NCBI GenBank assembly: GCA_050942695.1
Contig: JBMNNU010000187.1
Coordinates: forward strand, 1 to 6,506
DNA length: 6,506 bases
Origin: JBMNNU01 sp050942695
GTDB taxonomy: Bacteria > Chloroflexota > UBA6077
Reading direction: 5' to 3'
This document shows, in pieces, positions 1-6,506 of the stretch. The translations under genes were made by a program, and so were the position numbers. The notes beneath the pieces were generated by a model. That model worked only from the letters and a program-made list of their open reading frames with translations, had not been told where the DNA came from and did not search any database. Positions within the stretch are counted from its first letter, which is position 1; every line of letters starts with the position of its first letter.

Positions 1-54
1 CTGATCCGACCGATCAGTCCGATCCGACCAATCCGACGGATCAGACCGACCACC
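1..54. repeat. 9-bp tandem repeat, consensus CCGATCCGA
   Basis: The first 45 bases divide without gaps into five 9-mers (CTGATCCGA, CCGATCAGT, CCGATCCGA, CCAATCCGA, CGGATCAGA), and a sixth, more diverged unit (CCGACCACC) follows. The array is cut by the window start, so its full length is unknown. Because the period is a multiple of three it could be a protein-coding tripeptide repeat (see the possible CDS end at 3-86). A non-coding simple repeat is equally compatible. Confidence 0.7.
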
Positions 55-86
55 GCGAGATGAGATGCGTTCGGTTGTTTTGTTAA
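3..86 (+). CDS. Possible 3' end of a plus-strand gene with a D-P-T repeat tail (partial)
   Basis: From base 3 a frame runs open to TAA at 84-86. It reads as tripeptides DPT-DQS-DPT-NPT-DQT-D and then a non-repetitive end HREMRCVRLFC. Low-complexity Asp/Pro/Thr tails are seen in surface or secreted proteins, often as linkers. The start lies outside the window and no domain is visible, so no function can be given. It would be convergent with the sdh operon. The minus strand of the same DNA also lacks stops over the repeat (S-D-rich), so coding is not proven; non-coding repeat DNA is the main alternative. Confidence 0.2.
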   Translation, partial: DPTDQSDPTNPTDQTDHREMRCVRLFC

Positions 87-107
87 CGGCCATAAGGTTG
101 CGGATAT

Positions 108-141
108 ATTTTGGGCGGTAGCTCTGTCCGCCTGGCAAAAT
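108..141. repeat. Imperfect inverted repeat (hairpin)
   Basis: ATTTTG-GGCGG (108-118) pairs with CCGCC (128-132) and, after a 3-base bulge TGG, with CAAAAT (136-141); the loop is 9 bases. It starts 21 bases after the TAA at 84-86, so it could help end plus-strand transcription, but no T-run follows the stem. Function unresolved. Confidence 0.35.
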
Positions 142-323
142 CAATATGGTGGATCACTAAGCCTTGCTTATCCTATCAAAAGGCAGGCAACGGCAAATAC
201 GCATTTTGTATGAGCTTGTCGTTGATTAATGTTGTGTTTCTGGACTCTGGAGGCTCGTACTTTTGTTCCAAACGCAGCCATCGTTTATACCGATGCCCCT
301 CTTCAGCGAATGGATCATAGTAA

Positions 324-342
324 CGATAATACGTATTGATCG
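324..342. repeat. AT-rich near-palindrome
   Basis: A perfect 10-base palindrome AATACGTATT (328-337) is flanked by CGAT on the left and, after one extra G, ATCG on the right. The size and symmetry would suit a dimeric regulator site, but no gene start is close. Chance is a realistic alternative. Confidence 0.25.
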
Positions 343-355
343 ATCCACGGAGCAG

Positions 356-391
356 CAAGACGCCCGCCGGAGATTTCCGGCGGGCGTCTTG
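356..391 (-). terminator. Probable transcription terminator of the sdhCAB operon
   Basis: A perfect 15-bp stem, CAAGACGCCCGCCGG (356-370) against CCGGCGGGCGTCTTG (377-391), encloses a 6-base loop. Read on the minus strand it begins 29 bases after the sdhB stop codon, where an operon terminator is expected. The T-tract after the stem is poor (TCTTGCTGCT on the minus strand). It may therefore be only partly intrinsic, may act in both directions, or may mainly protect the mRNA 3' end. Confidence 0.7.
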
Positions 392-420
392 GCCATTGCG
401 AACAGGTTGAGGTTTTTGCT

Positions 421-1164
421 CTACCCCAGGATCGTCGCGCCGACGAGGTCGCGGTTGAGCCGCGCGATGAAGCTGAGGTCTATGCCCTTGGGGCACACTG
501 CGGCACATTCACCGTGGTTGGAGCAGGCGCCGAAACCCTCGGCGTCCATCTGGGCTACCATGGCCCGGACCCGCCTCTGCCGCTCCGGCTGCCCCTGCGG
601 CAGCAAACCAAGGTGCGACACCTTGGCCGCGACGAACAGCATGGCCGAGGCGTTGGGGCAGGCGGCCACACAGGCACCGCACCCGATGCATGCCGCCGCA
701 TCCATAGCCAGCTCGGCTGCATCCTTTGGCACCGGTATGGCATTGCCATCAGGCGCGCTGCCGGTCCCAACGGAGATGAACCCCCCAGCCTGGATTATTC
801 GATCGAGTGCGCTTCGATCGACCACTAGATCCTTGATGACCGGGAACGCCCGCGCGCGCCACGGCTCGATGGTGATCACGTCGCCATCCTTGAAATTGCG
901 CATGTGGCACTGGCAGGTTGTCGTCTCCTTCTGCGGCCCGTGAGGTATGCCGTTGACCACCATGCTGCACGTTCCACAGATTCCCTCGCGGCAGTCGTGG
1001 TCGAAGGCAATGGGCTCCTCGCCCTTCGCGATCAGCCTTTCGTTGAGGACGTCAAGCATCTCGAGAAAAGACATGTGGACGCTGACGTCGGGGAGCTCGT
1101 AGCTGACAAAACGCCCCTTGTCCTTTGCGTTCTTCTGACGCCACACCTTCAAAGTTAGTTTCAT
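421..1164 (-). CDS. sdhB: Succinate dehydrogenase / fumarate reductase iron-sulfur subunit
   Basis: A 247-residue SdhB, normal length. It carries electrons from the FAD of SdhA to the haem/quinone site of SdhC on the cytoplasmic face of the membrane. The N-terminal ferredoxin domain holds the [2Fe-2S] ligands Cys58, Cys63, Cys66 and Cys84 or Cys86; the CREGICGTC motif has Cys where E. coli SdhB has Asp. The C-terminal domain has CIGCGACVAACP (Cys159, 162, 165, 169), then Cys214, Cys220 and Cys224. By homology Cys159/162/165/224 bind [4Fe-4S] and Cys169/214/220 bind [3Fe-4S]. The ATG at 1164 is the first possible start, because an in-frame TAA lies one codon upstream. Its ribosome site is weak (GGGTAG, about 6 bases before ATG), unlike the two upstream genes. 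It is last in the operon, 105 bp after sdhA. Direction (oxidase or fumarate reductase) cannot be told from sequence. Confidence 0.97.
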   Translation of the reverse strand: MKLTLKVWRQKNAKDKGRFVSYELPDVSVHMSFLEMLDVLNERLIAKGEEPIAFDHDCREGICGTCSMVVNGIPHGPQKETTTCQCHMRNFKDGDVITIEPWRARAFPVIKDLVVDRSALDRIIQAGGFISVGTGSAPDGNAIPVPKDAAELAMDAAACIGCGACVAACPNASAMLFVAAKVSHLGLLPQGQPERQRRVRAMVAQMDAEGFGACSNHGECAAVCPKGIDLSFIARLNRDLVGATILG

Positions 1165-1213
1165 CGTTTACTACCCATATTAGAAGATGCTAATAATAAT
1201 CGATTAAGGGAAT

Positions 1214-1253
1214 GTGGGGGACACCCCACGCCCCGCCAGGCGCTGCGCCCTGG
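1214..1253. repeat. Two GC-rich hairpins in the sdhA-sdhB gap
   Basis: The first is GTGGGG (1214-1219), loop GACA, CCCCAC (1224-1229): a perfect 6-bp stem. The second is CCAGG (1236-1240) against CCTGG (1249-1253), with a GCGC-rich interior that can pair further with a bulge. They lie on the transcribed path between sdhA and sdhB, and the DNA around them is AT-rich up to the sdhB start. The compact double-hairpin form resembles dispersed intergenic repeats. A role in mRNA processing or partial termination is possible but not shown. Confidence 0.55.
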
Positions 1254-1269
1254 ACCCGCTATAGGGATA

Positions 1270-3231
1270 CTACTTGTAGCTCCGCGTGGCCAAGTGTACC
1301 GCGTCGAAATTGAGCGGTTCTTTGTAGAGCAGCGGCTTCTTACCCTGGCCCTGATACATCCATGCCGCAACGTAGGCGAAGTTCTCGTCGTCGCGCTGCG
1401 CCTCTCCGTCCGGTGTCTGACTCTCTACACGGAAGTGGCCTCCACATGACTCGGTTCGATGTAGCGCGTCGATGCATATCAGCTCGGCCAGCTCCAGGAA
1501 GTCGGCCACACGGCCGGCGCTCTCCAGCGACTGATTCAATTCGTTGCCGTCGCCCAGCACGCGAAGGTTCGTCCAGAACTCCTCCCGTATCTCCGGGATC
1601 CTGGCTAGTGCCCTGCGAAGGCTTTCGTCGCTGCGCGCCATGCCGCACTCCTCCCACATCACTCGACCCAACTCCTTGTGGAAAGAGTCCACCGAGCGTT
1701 TGCCGTTGATGGAGAGCAACTGTTTAACTCGGTCTTGCACCCCTTGCTCGGCTTCGCGGAACGCAGGATGGTCAGCGTCCACCTTGGTGAACCCCGTCTG
1801 CGCGAGGTAGTTGCCGATGGTGTTGGGCAGGACGAAGTAGCCGTCGGCCAGCCCCTGCATGAGGGCGCTGGCGCCCAGTCGGTTGGCCCCGTGGTCGGAG
1901 AAGTTAGCCTCTCCCAGCACGTAGAGGCCAGGGATGGTGCTCATCAGCTCGTAGTCAACCCAGAGGCCACCCATCGTATAGTGAGGCGCGGGGTAGATGC
2001 GCATCGGCTCTATATAGGCGTTCTCGCCGGTAATCCGCTCGTACATCTCGAAGAGGTTGCCGTAGCGCTCTTCGATGACGCTCTTGCCGAGCCGCTTGAT
2101 GGCATCCGAGAAGTCCAGGTACACCCCCCGCCCACCGGGTCCGACGCCTCGCCCTTCATCGCACACCTCCTTGGCTGCACGCGAGGAGATATCGCGCGGG
2201 GCCAGGTTGCCGTAGCTGGGGTATTTGCGCTCCAGATAGTAATCCCGCTCGTCCTCGGGGATATCGACGGGTTTTCGGGTATCGCCCGCCTTCTTGGGCA
2301 CCCACACGCGCCCATCGTTGCGCAGCGACTCGCTCATCAGCACCAGCTTGGACTGGTAATCGCCCGATTGAGGGATGCAGGTGGGGTGGATCTGGGTGTA
2401 GCAGGGGTTGGCGAAGGCCGCGCCTCGCTTGTGGGCTCGCCAGATAGCAGTGGCGTTGCAGCCCTTGGCGTTGGTGGAGAGGTAGAATACGTTGCTATAC
2501 CCCCCCGTAGCCAGCACAACTGCGTCCCCTACGTGGGAGGAGATCTGCCCGGTGATCAGGTTGCGCGTGATGATGCCTCGCGCTCGGCCGTCGATCACCA
2601 CCAGGTCCAGCATCTCGGTGCGAGGGAACATGCGCACCGCACCTCTACCGATCTGGCGGGAGAGAGCCTGGTAGGCACCCAACTGAAGCTGCTGCCCAGT
2701 CTGGCCGCGAGCGTAGAAGGTACGCGAAACCTGGGCGCCGCCGAAGGAGCGTGTATCCAGCAGCCCGCCGTATTCGCGAGCAAACGGCACGCCCTGGGCT
2801 ACGCACTGGTCGATGATGTTGACACTGACCTCGGCGAGCCGGTAGACATTGGCTTCCCTCGCCCGGAAATCCCCGCCCTTGACGGTGTCGTAGAACAGAC
2901 GGAAAGTGCTATCGCCATCGTTGCGATAGTTCTTAGATGCGTTAATGCCCCCCTGGGCGGCGATACTGTGAGCGCGTCGGGCGCTGTCCTGGTAGCAGAA
3001 GCACTCGACGTCGTAGCCAAGTTCGGCCAGGGTAGCAGCAGCGGACGCACCGGCAAGCCCGGAGCCGACCACCAGGATCGTGTACTTTCGCTTGTTGGTC
3101 GGGTTCACCAGCTTCATATCGAAGCGGTACTTCTCCCACTTCTGCTCGATAGGCCCCGGCGGGATCTTGCCGTCCAGCGTCTCCTGAGCTACATCGTAGA
3201 ATGTAGTAGCGTCGTTTTCCATATTACTCAT
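1270..3231 (-). CDS. sdhA: Succinate dehydrogenase / fumarate reductase flavoprotein subunit
   Basis: A 653-residue SdhA, the catalytic subunit that interconverts succinate and fumarate and links the citric acid cycle to respiration. The dinucleotide-binding loop GSGLAGASAAA is at residues 56-66. His88 in RAHSIAAQGG is the expected covalent FAD attachment site. Active-site residues match the family: His282 (IHPTC), the proton-shuttle Arg346 (LAPRDISSR), His417 (PHYTMGG) and Arg451 (HGANRLGASALMQG). The C-terminal helical region includes RTESCGGHFR (592-601). The long N-terminal lead before the FAD loop and the SALMQGLADGYF wording are typical of the menaquinone-type branch, not the E. coli type. 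The ATG at 3231 follows AGGAG with a 5-base spacer, the G-rich site beginning right at the sdhC stop; Met4 is a possible but less well placed start. Translational coupling to sdhC, 12 bp upstream, is likely. No key residue is missing and the frame is intact. Confidence 0.98.
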   Translation of the reverse strand: MSNMENDATTFYDVAQETLDGKIPPGPIEQKWEKYRFDMKLVNPTNKRKYTILVVGSGLAGASAAATLAELGYDVECFCYQDSARRAHSIAAQGGINASKNYRNDGDSTFRLFYDTVKGGDFRAREANVYRLAEVSVNIIDQCVAQGVPFAREYGGLLDTRSFGGAQVSRTFYARGQTGQQLQLGAYQALSRQIGRGAVRMFPRTEMLDLVVIDGRARGIITRNLITGQISSHVGDAVVLATGGYSNVFYLSTNAKGCNATAIWRAHKRGAAFANPCYTQIHPTCIPQSGDYQSKLVLMSESLRNDGRVWVPKKAGDTRKPVDIPEDERDYYLERKYPSYGNLAPRDISSRAAKEVCDEGRGVGPGGRGVYLDFSDAIKRLGKSVIEERYGNLFEMYERITGENAYIEPMRIYPAPHYTMGGLWVDYELMSTIPGLYVLGEANFSDHGANRLGASALMQGLADGYFVLPNTIGNYLAQTGFTKVDADHPAFREAEQGVQDRVKQLLSINGKRSVDSFHKELGRVMWEECGMARSDESLRRALARIPEIREEFWTNLRVLGDGNELNQSLESAGRVADFLELAELICIDALHRTESCGGHFRVESQTPDGEAQRDDENFAYVAAWMYQGQGKKPLLYKEPLNFDAVHLATRSYK

Positions 3232-3236
3232 TCCCG

Positions 3237-3241
3237 CTCCT
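3237..3241 (-). promoter_or_regulatory. Ribosome binding site of sdhA
   Basis: AGGAG on the minus strand, 5 bases before the ATG at 3231 and immediately after the sdhC stop codon (3246-3244). It supports the upstream Met, and the tight spacing suggests ribosomes finishing sdhC can restart on sdhA. Confidence 0.75.
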
Positions 3242-3243
3242 AA

Positions 3244-3954
3244 CTATTTGACCAGGCCGGCCAAGATCGATATGGGGATCGAACTATTGCCTAACACGAA
3301 GGCGCCTGCCGTCAGCACGGCCAGCGCACGCCAGACTTTGTCGATCCTAGGCCCATTGCAGCCGATCGTCTGGAACATGCTCCAAACACCGTGGAAGAGG
3401 TGTAAACCCAACGCCGACACGGCCAGGATGTAGAAGATCGCCACAGGCGCTACTTGAAAGCTAGCGACCAGGTTGCCGTAGGGGTCACCCTGCGTATAGC
3501 TGGGATTCAGGGTGCCGACGGTCAGGTCCAGCAGGTGGTAGATAACGAAGAGCGCTACGATGATCCCCCCCCAGATCATAGTGCGCGATGCGTAGTTAGT
3601 CACCTGATCCTTCTTCACTGCATAACCAACCGGCCTACTCGCTCGATCCCGCAGCGTTAGCACCGTTGCCGAGTACAGGTGCAGAACCACCGACACTATC
3701 AGCACTACACGTAGGATCCAGAGGGCATGCTCGTATCCGAGAATGGGGGCGCCCAGCACGCGCAGATACTCCGCGTAGTGGTTGAGGTACTCCCGCCCTG
3801 CGTAAACTTTGAGGTTGCCCCACATGTGCACGAAAACGAACCCATAAAGGATAAATCCGGTGACAGCCATGACTACTTTCATGCCGATAGTGGAACGAAA
3901 GAGAGCCAATAGCCCTACTCGGGAGGGCTTATCAGAGAGTTGTGCTTCAATCAT
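3244..3954 (-). CDS. sdhC: Succinate dehydrogenase cytochrome b558 subunit (type B membrane anchor)
   Basis: A 236-residue membrane protein that anchors SdhAB and transfers electrons to quinone through two haems b. Five hydrophobic helices are visible at about 25-45, 76-99, 124-145, 165-190 and 206-230. This is the single-subunit b558 layout of Bacillus subtilis SdhC and Wolinella FrdC, so no sdhD is expected. Likely axial haem ligands are His43 (FVHMWGN), His92 (VLHLY), His140 (IYHLLD) and His185 or His188 (LHLFHGVWS), one per helix 1-4. The type B design implies menaquinone as partner in the characterised members; here that is inference. The ATG at 3954 follows GGAG with a 7-base spacer. 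It is first in the operon, with a 624-bp gap upstream holding the candidate promoter. The polar N-terminus (residues 1-20) shows no cleavable signal peptide. Confidence 0.96.
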   Translation of the reverse strand: MIEAQLSDKPSRVGLLALFRSTIGMKVVMAVTGFILYGFVFVHMWGNLKVYAGREYLNHYAEYLRVLGAPILGYEHALWILRVVLIVSVVLHLYSATVLTLRDRASRPVGYAVKKDQVTNYASRTMIWGGIIVALFVIYHLLDLTVGTLNPSYTQGDPYGNLVASFQVAPVAIFYILAVSALGLHLFHGVWSMFQTIGCNGPRIDKVWRALAVLTAGAFVLGNSSIPISILAGLVK

Positions 3955-3961
3955 CCTTTCT

Positions 3962-3965
3962 CTCC
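3962..3965 (-). promoter_or_regulatory. Ribosome binding site of sdhC
   Basis: GGAG on the minus strand, 7 bases upstream of the ATG at 3954, with a purine-rich spacer (AGAAAGG). It fixes the start of the first operon gene. Confidence 0.7.
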
Positions 3966-4079
3966 AAGTTGCGCGACTTCACTGCAACGCACGACTTATC
4001 CATTGAGCCAGCATTATTTTAGGAGGATGGCTGGTGGGAAATGTCAGCGACGCAGTGCGCTAATACCGTCTCACGAAAG

Positions 4080-4115
4080 CCCTAATCCATAGCCTAGCGA
4101 GGCGATGGGCTAGGG
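4080..4115. repeat. Long imperfect hairpin in the presumed sdhC leader
   Basis: CCCTA (4080-4084), CCAT (4087-4090) and GCC (4092-4094) pair in order with GGC (4101-4103), ATGG (4105-4108) and TAGGG (4111-4115). The internal loops are symmetric (2x2 and 1x1) and the terminal loop is 6 bases (TAGCGA). A second, exclusive pairing, CCTAGC (4093-4098) with GCTAGG (4109-4114), is also possible. If transcription starts near 4188 this lies in the 5' untranslated RNA and could form a structured leader. No known riboswitch is recognised. Confidence 0.4.
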
Positions 4116-4188
4116 ATCCCGTTACGACAGTCTAATCTTACACTGACTGCACGTTTTAGTGAAGTCCTCGAAAAAATGGGTTCGACTC

Positions 4189-4264
4189 GGTCCTAATTTA
4201 CAGGAACCCCCGGTATTACGTCAAGTTCGGATTCCGGTGCGCGGAGCGGTTCGATATTAGGACC
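4189..4264. repeat. Perfect 9-bp inverted repeat around the candidate sdhC promoter
   Basis: GGTCCTAAT (4189-4197) and ATTAGGACC (4256-4264) are exact reverse complements with 58 bases between them. The arm nearer sdhC overlaps the candidate -10 box and the other lies upstream of the -35 box. This could be a pair of regulator half-sites or the ends of a very small mobile element; no target-site duplication is obvious next to the arms. Confidence 0.45.
4195..4224 (-). promoter_or_regulatory. Candidate sigma-70-type promoter for sdhCAB
   Basis: On the minus strand, TTGACG (4224-4219) is followed by an 18-base spacer and TAAATT (4200-4195). It would start transcription near 4188, leaving a leader of roughly 230 bases. 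The -35 box matches consensus at five of six positions, the -10 box at four. A weaker alternative, TTCACT, 17 bases, TAAGAT, lies at 4163-4135. The choice is by pattern only. Confidence 0.35.
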
Positions 4265-4319
4265 AGGGACGGGAAGTTTGCGTTTGGCCTTCTAGCTTTG
4301 GAGTTAGTGGAGGCATACC

Positions 4320-4373
4320 AGCGTCGGGGCTTGTCCCCGACGAGGTACCACGTCAGGCACAAAGCCTGACGCT
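4320..4373. repeat. REPIN-like pair of inverted hairpin repeats
   Basis: Two 23-base units face each other around an 8-base spacer with a GGTACC core. Unit 1 (4320-4342, plus) folds CGTCGGGG / CCCCGACG over loop CTTGT. Unit 2 (4351-4373, read on the minus strand) folds CGTCAGGC / GCCTGACG over loop TTTGT. The units match at 18 of 23 positions. Four of the five differences are two compensatory pair changes (G-C for A-T, and G-C for C-G), so the stems are preserved. Such inverted twin hairpins are the form of REP doublets (REPINs) spread by RAYT transposases in other bacteria. No such transposase is in this window. Confidence 0.7.
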
Positions 4374-4414
4374 ACATTGTGACTCGTACTGTGAAGCATG
4401 CCTTGAGCGTCTCA

Positions 4415-4437
4415 GCCTGGCCCATTTATGGCCAGGC
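4415..4437. terminator. Hairpin downstream of uvrA, possible terminator
   Basis: GCCTGGCC (4415-4422) pairs perfectly with GGCCAGGC (4430-4437) over a 7-base loop. It lies about 140 bases after the uvrA stop on the minus strand and has no T-run after it, so intrinsic termination is doubtful. It is the nearest strong hairpin downstream of uvrA. Confidence 0.35.
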
Positions 4438-4578
4438 GACGAGGTCAGCGCCTTTACGGGTCTTGACGCGCACCTGCCGACTTAGTAATTCCAGTCTATC
4501 AACAACCATTCGCGAACGATGCGCATACGCTGCCGAACACGGGACGCTGTTGAGCGGTTGCACGGCTGTTTTGGATTG

Positions 4579-6506
<1,928 letters not shown>

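Larger units (their letters stand above)
87..355. other. Intergenic region between the left repeat and the sdh terminator
   Basis: About 270 bases, visibly richer in A+T than the flanking genes. No frame has a convincing start, ribosome site and protein-like composition; the short open frames seem to be chance. It contains an imperfect inverted repeat (108-141) and a near-palindrome (324-342). If a plus-strand gene ends at 86, this is a convergent intergenic region. Confidence 0.6.
3955..4578. other. 624-bp intergenic region between uvrA and sdhC
   Basis: No supported gene. The one short plus-strand open frame (from 4379) runs into the 3' end of uvrA on the opposite strand and has no protein-like features. 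The region holds, from the sdhC side outward: the sdhC leader, an imperfect hairpin (4080-4115), a candidate promoter (4195-4224) inside a 9-bp inverted repeat (4189-4264), the twin hairpin repeat (4320-4373) and a single hairpin (4415-4437). About 140 bases just past the uvrA stop show nothing convincing. Confidence 0.7.

Noticed and set aside
263..943. Plus-strand open frame of 226 codons at the sdhB end
   Set aside because: It covers the terminator hairpin and runs antisense to the sdhB cysteine clusters; composition is that of a shadow frame.
1678..3243. Long plus-strand open frame (521 codons) opposite sdhA
   Set aside because: It is an exact antisense shadow of a clear, fully conserved sdhA; its translation shows no family motifs and it arises from GC-rich codon bias.
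4016..4047. CTGACA / TAAAAT boxes close to sdhC on the minus strand
   Set aside because: The spacer is 20 bases, too long for a good sigma-70 promoter; the pair at 4195-4224 fits better.
4178..4193. GGGTTCGACTC resembling a tRNA T-arm
   Set aside because: Flanking bases do not form a T stem, acceptor or anticodon arm; no cloverleaf can be drawn on either strand.
4320..4437. Possible CRISPR-like array, because three hairpins occur in a row
   Set aside because: Only two units are related, they are inverted rather than direct repeats, and there are no regular spacers.

Overview
The window carries a succinate dehydrogenase / fumarate reductase operon and the 3' part of a uvrA gene, all on the minus strand. 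It reads as free-living bacterial chromosome: moderately GC-rich coding DNA, ordinary ATG starts, Shine-Dalgarno sites before sdhC and sdhA. The enzyme is the menaquinone-type (type B) complex with one five-helix cytochrome b subunit and order sdhC-sdhA-sdhB. That arrangement occurs in Bacteroidetes, Actinobacteria, Chlamydiae, some delta/epsilon proteobacteria and Chloroflexota-like lineages. The dispersed-looking hairpin repeats and UvrA style would suit a Chloroflexota-type organism, but this is a guess; no marker settles the phylum.

Layout, left to right. 1-86: a 9-bp tandem repeat that could be the end of a plus-strand gene coding a D-P-T tripeptide tail. 87-355: AT-richer, no supported gene, two weak inverted repeats. 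356-391: a strong hairpin just past sdhB, the probable operon terminator. 421-1164 sdhB, 1270-3231 sdhA, 3244-3954 sdhC (all minus). sdhC and sdhA are 12 bp apart; sdhA and sdhB are separated by 105 bp holding two GC-rich hairpins. 3955-4578: a 624-bp intergenic region with a candidate sdhC promoter flanked by a perfect 9-bp inverted repeat, a long imperfect leader hairpin, a REPIN-like pair of inverted hairpin repeats with compensatory base changes, and another hairpin. 4579-6506: C-terminal two thirds of a UvrA-family ATPase, cut by the window edge.

The three sdh genes form one membrane complex: SdhA oxidises succinate at a covalent FAD, SdhB carries electrons through three Fe-S clusters, and SdhC anchors the complex and passes electrons through two haems b to the quinone pool. 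uvrA is an unrelated DNA-repair (or repair-like) gene upstream on the same strand. No novel multi-gene system is visible. The least expected signals are the covarying twin hairpin at 4320-4373 and the promoter/inverted-repeat arrangement upstream of sdhC.
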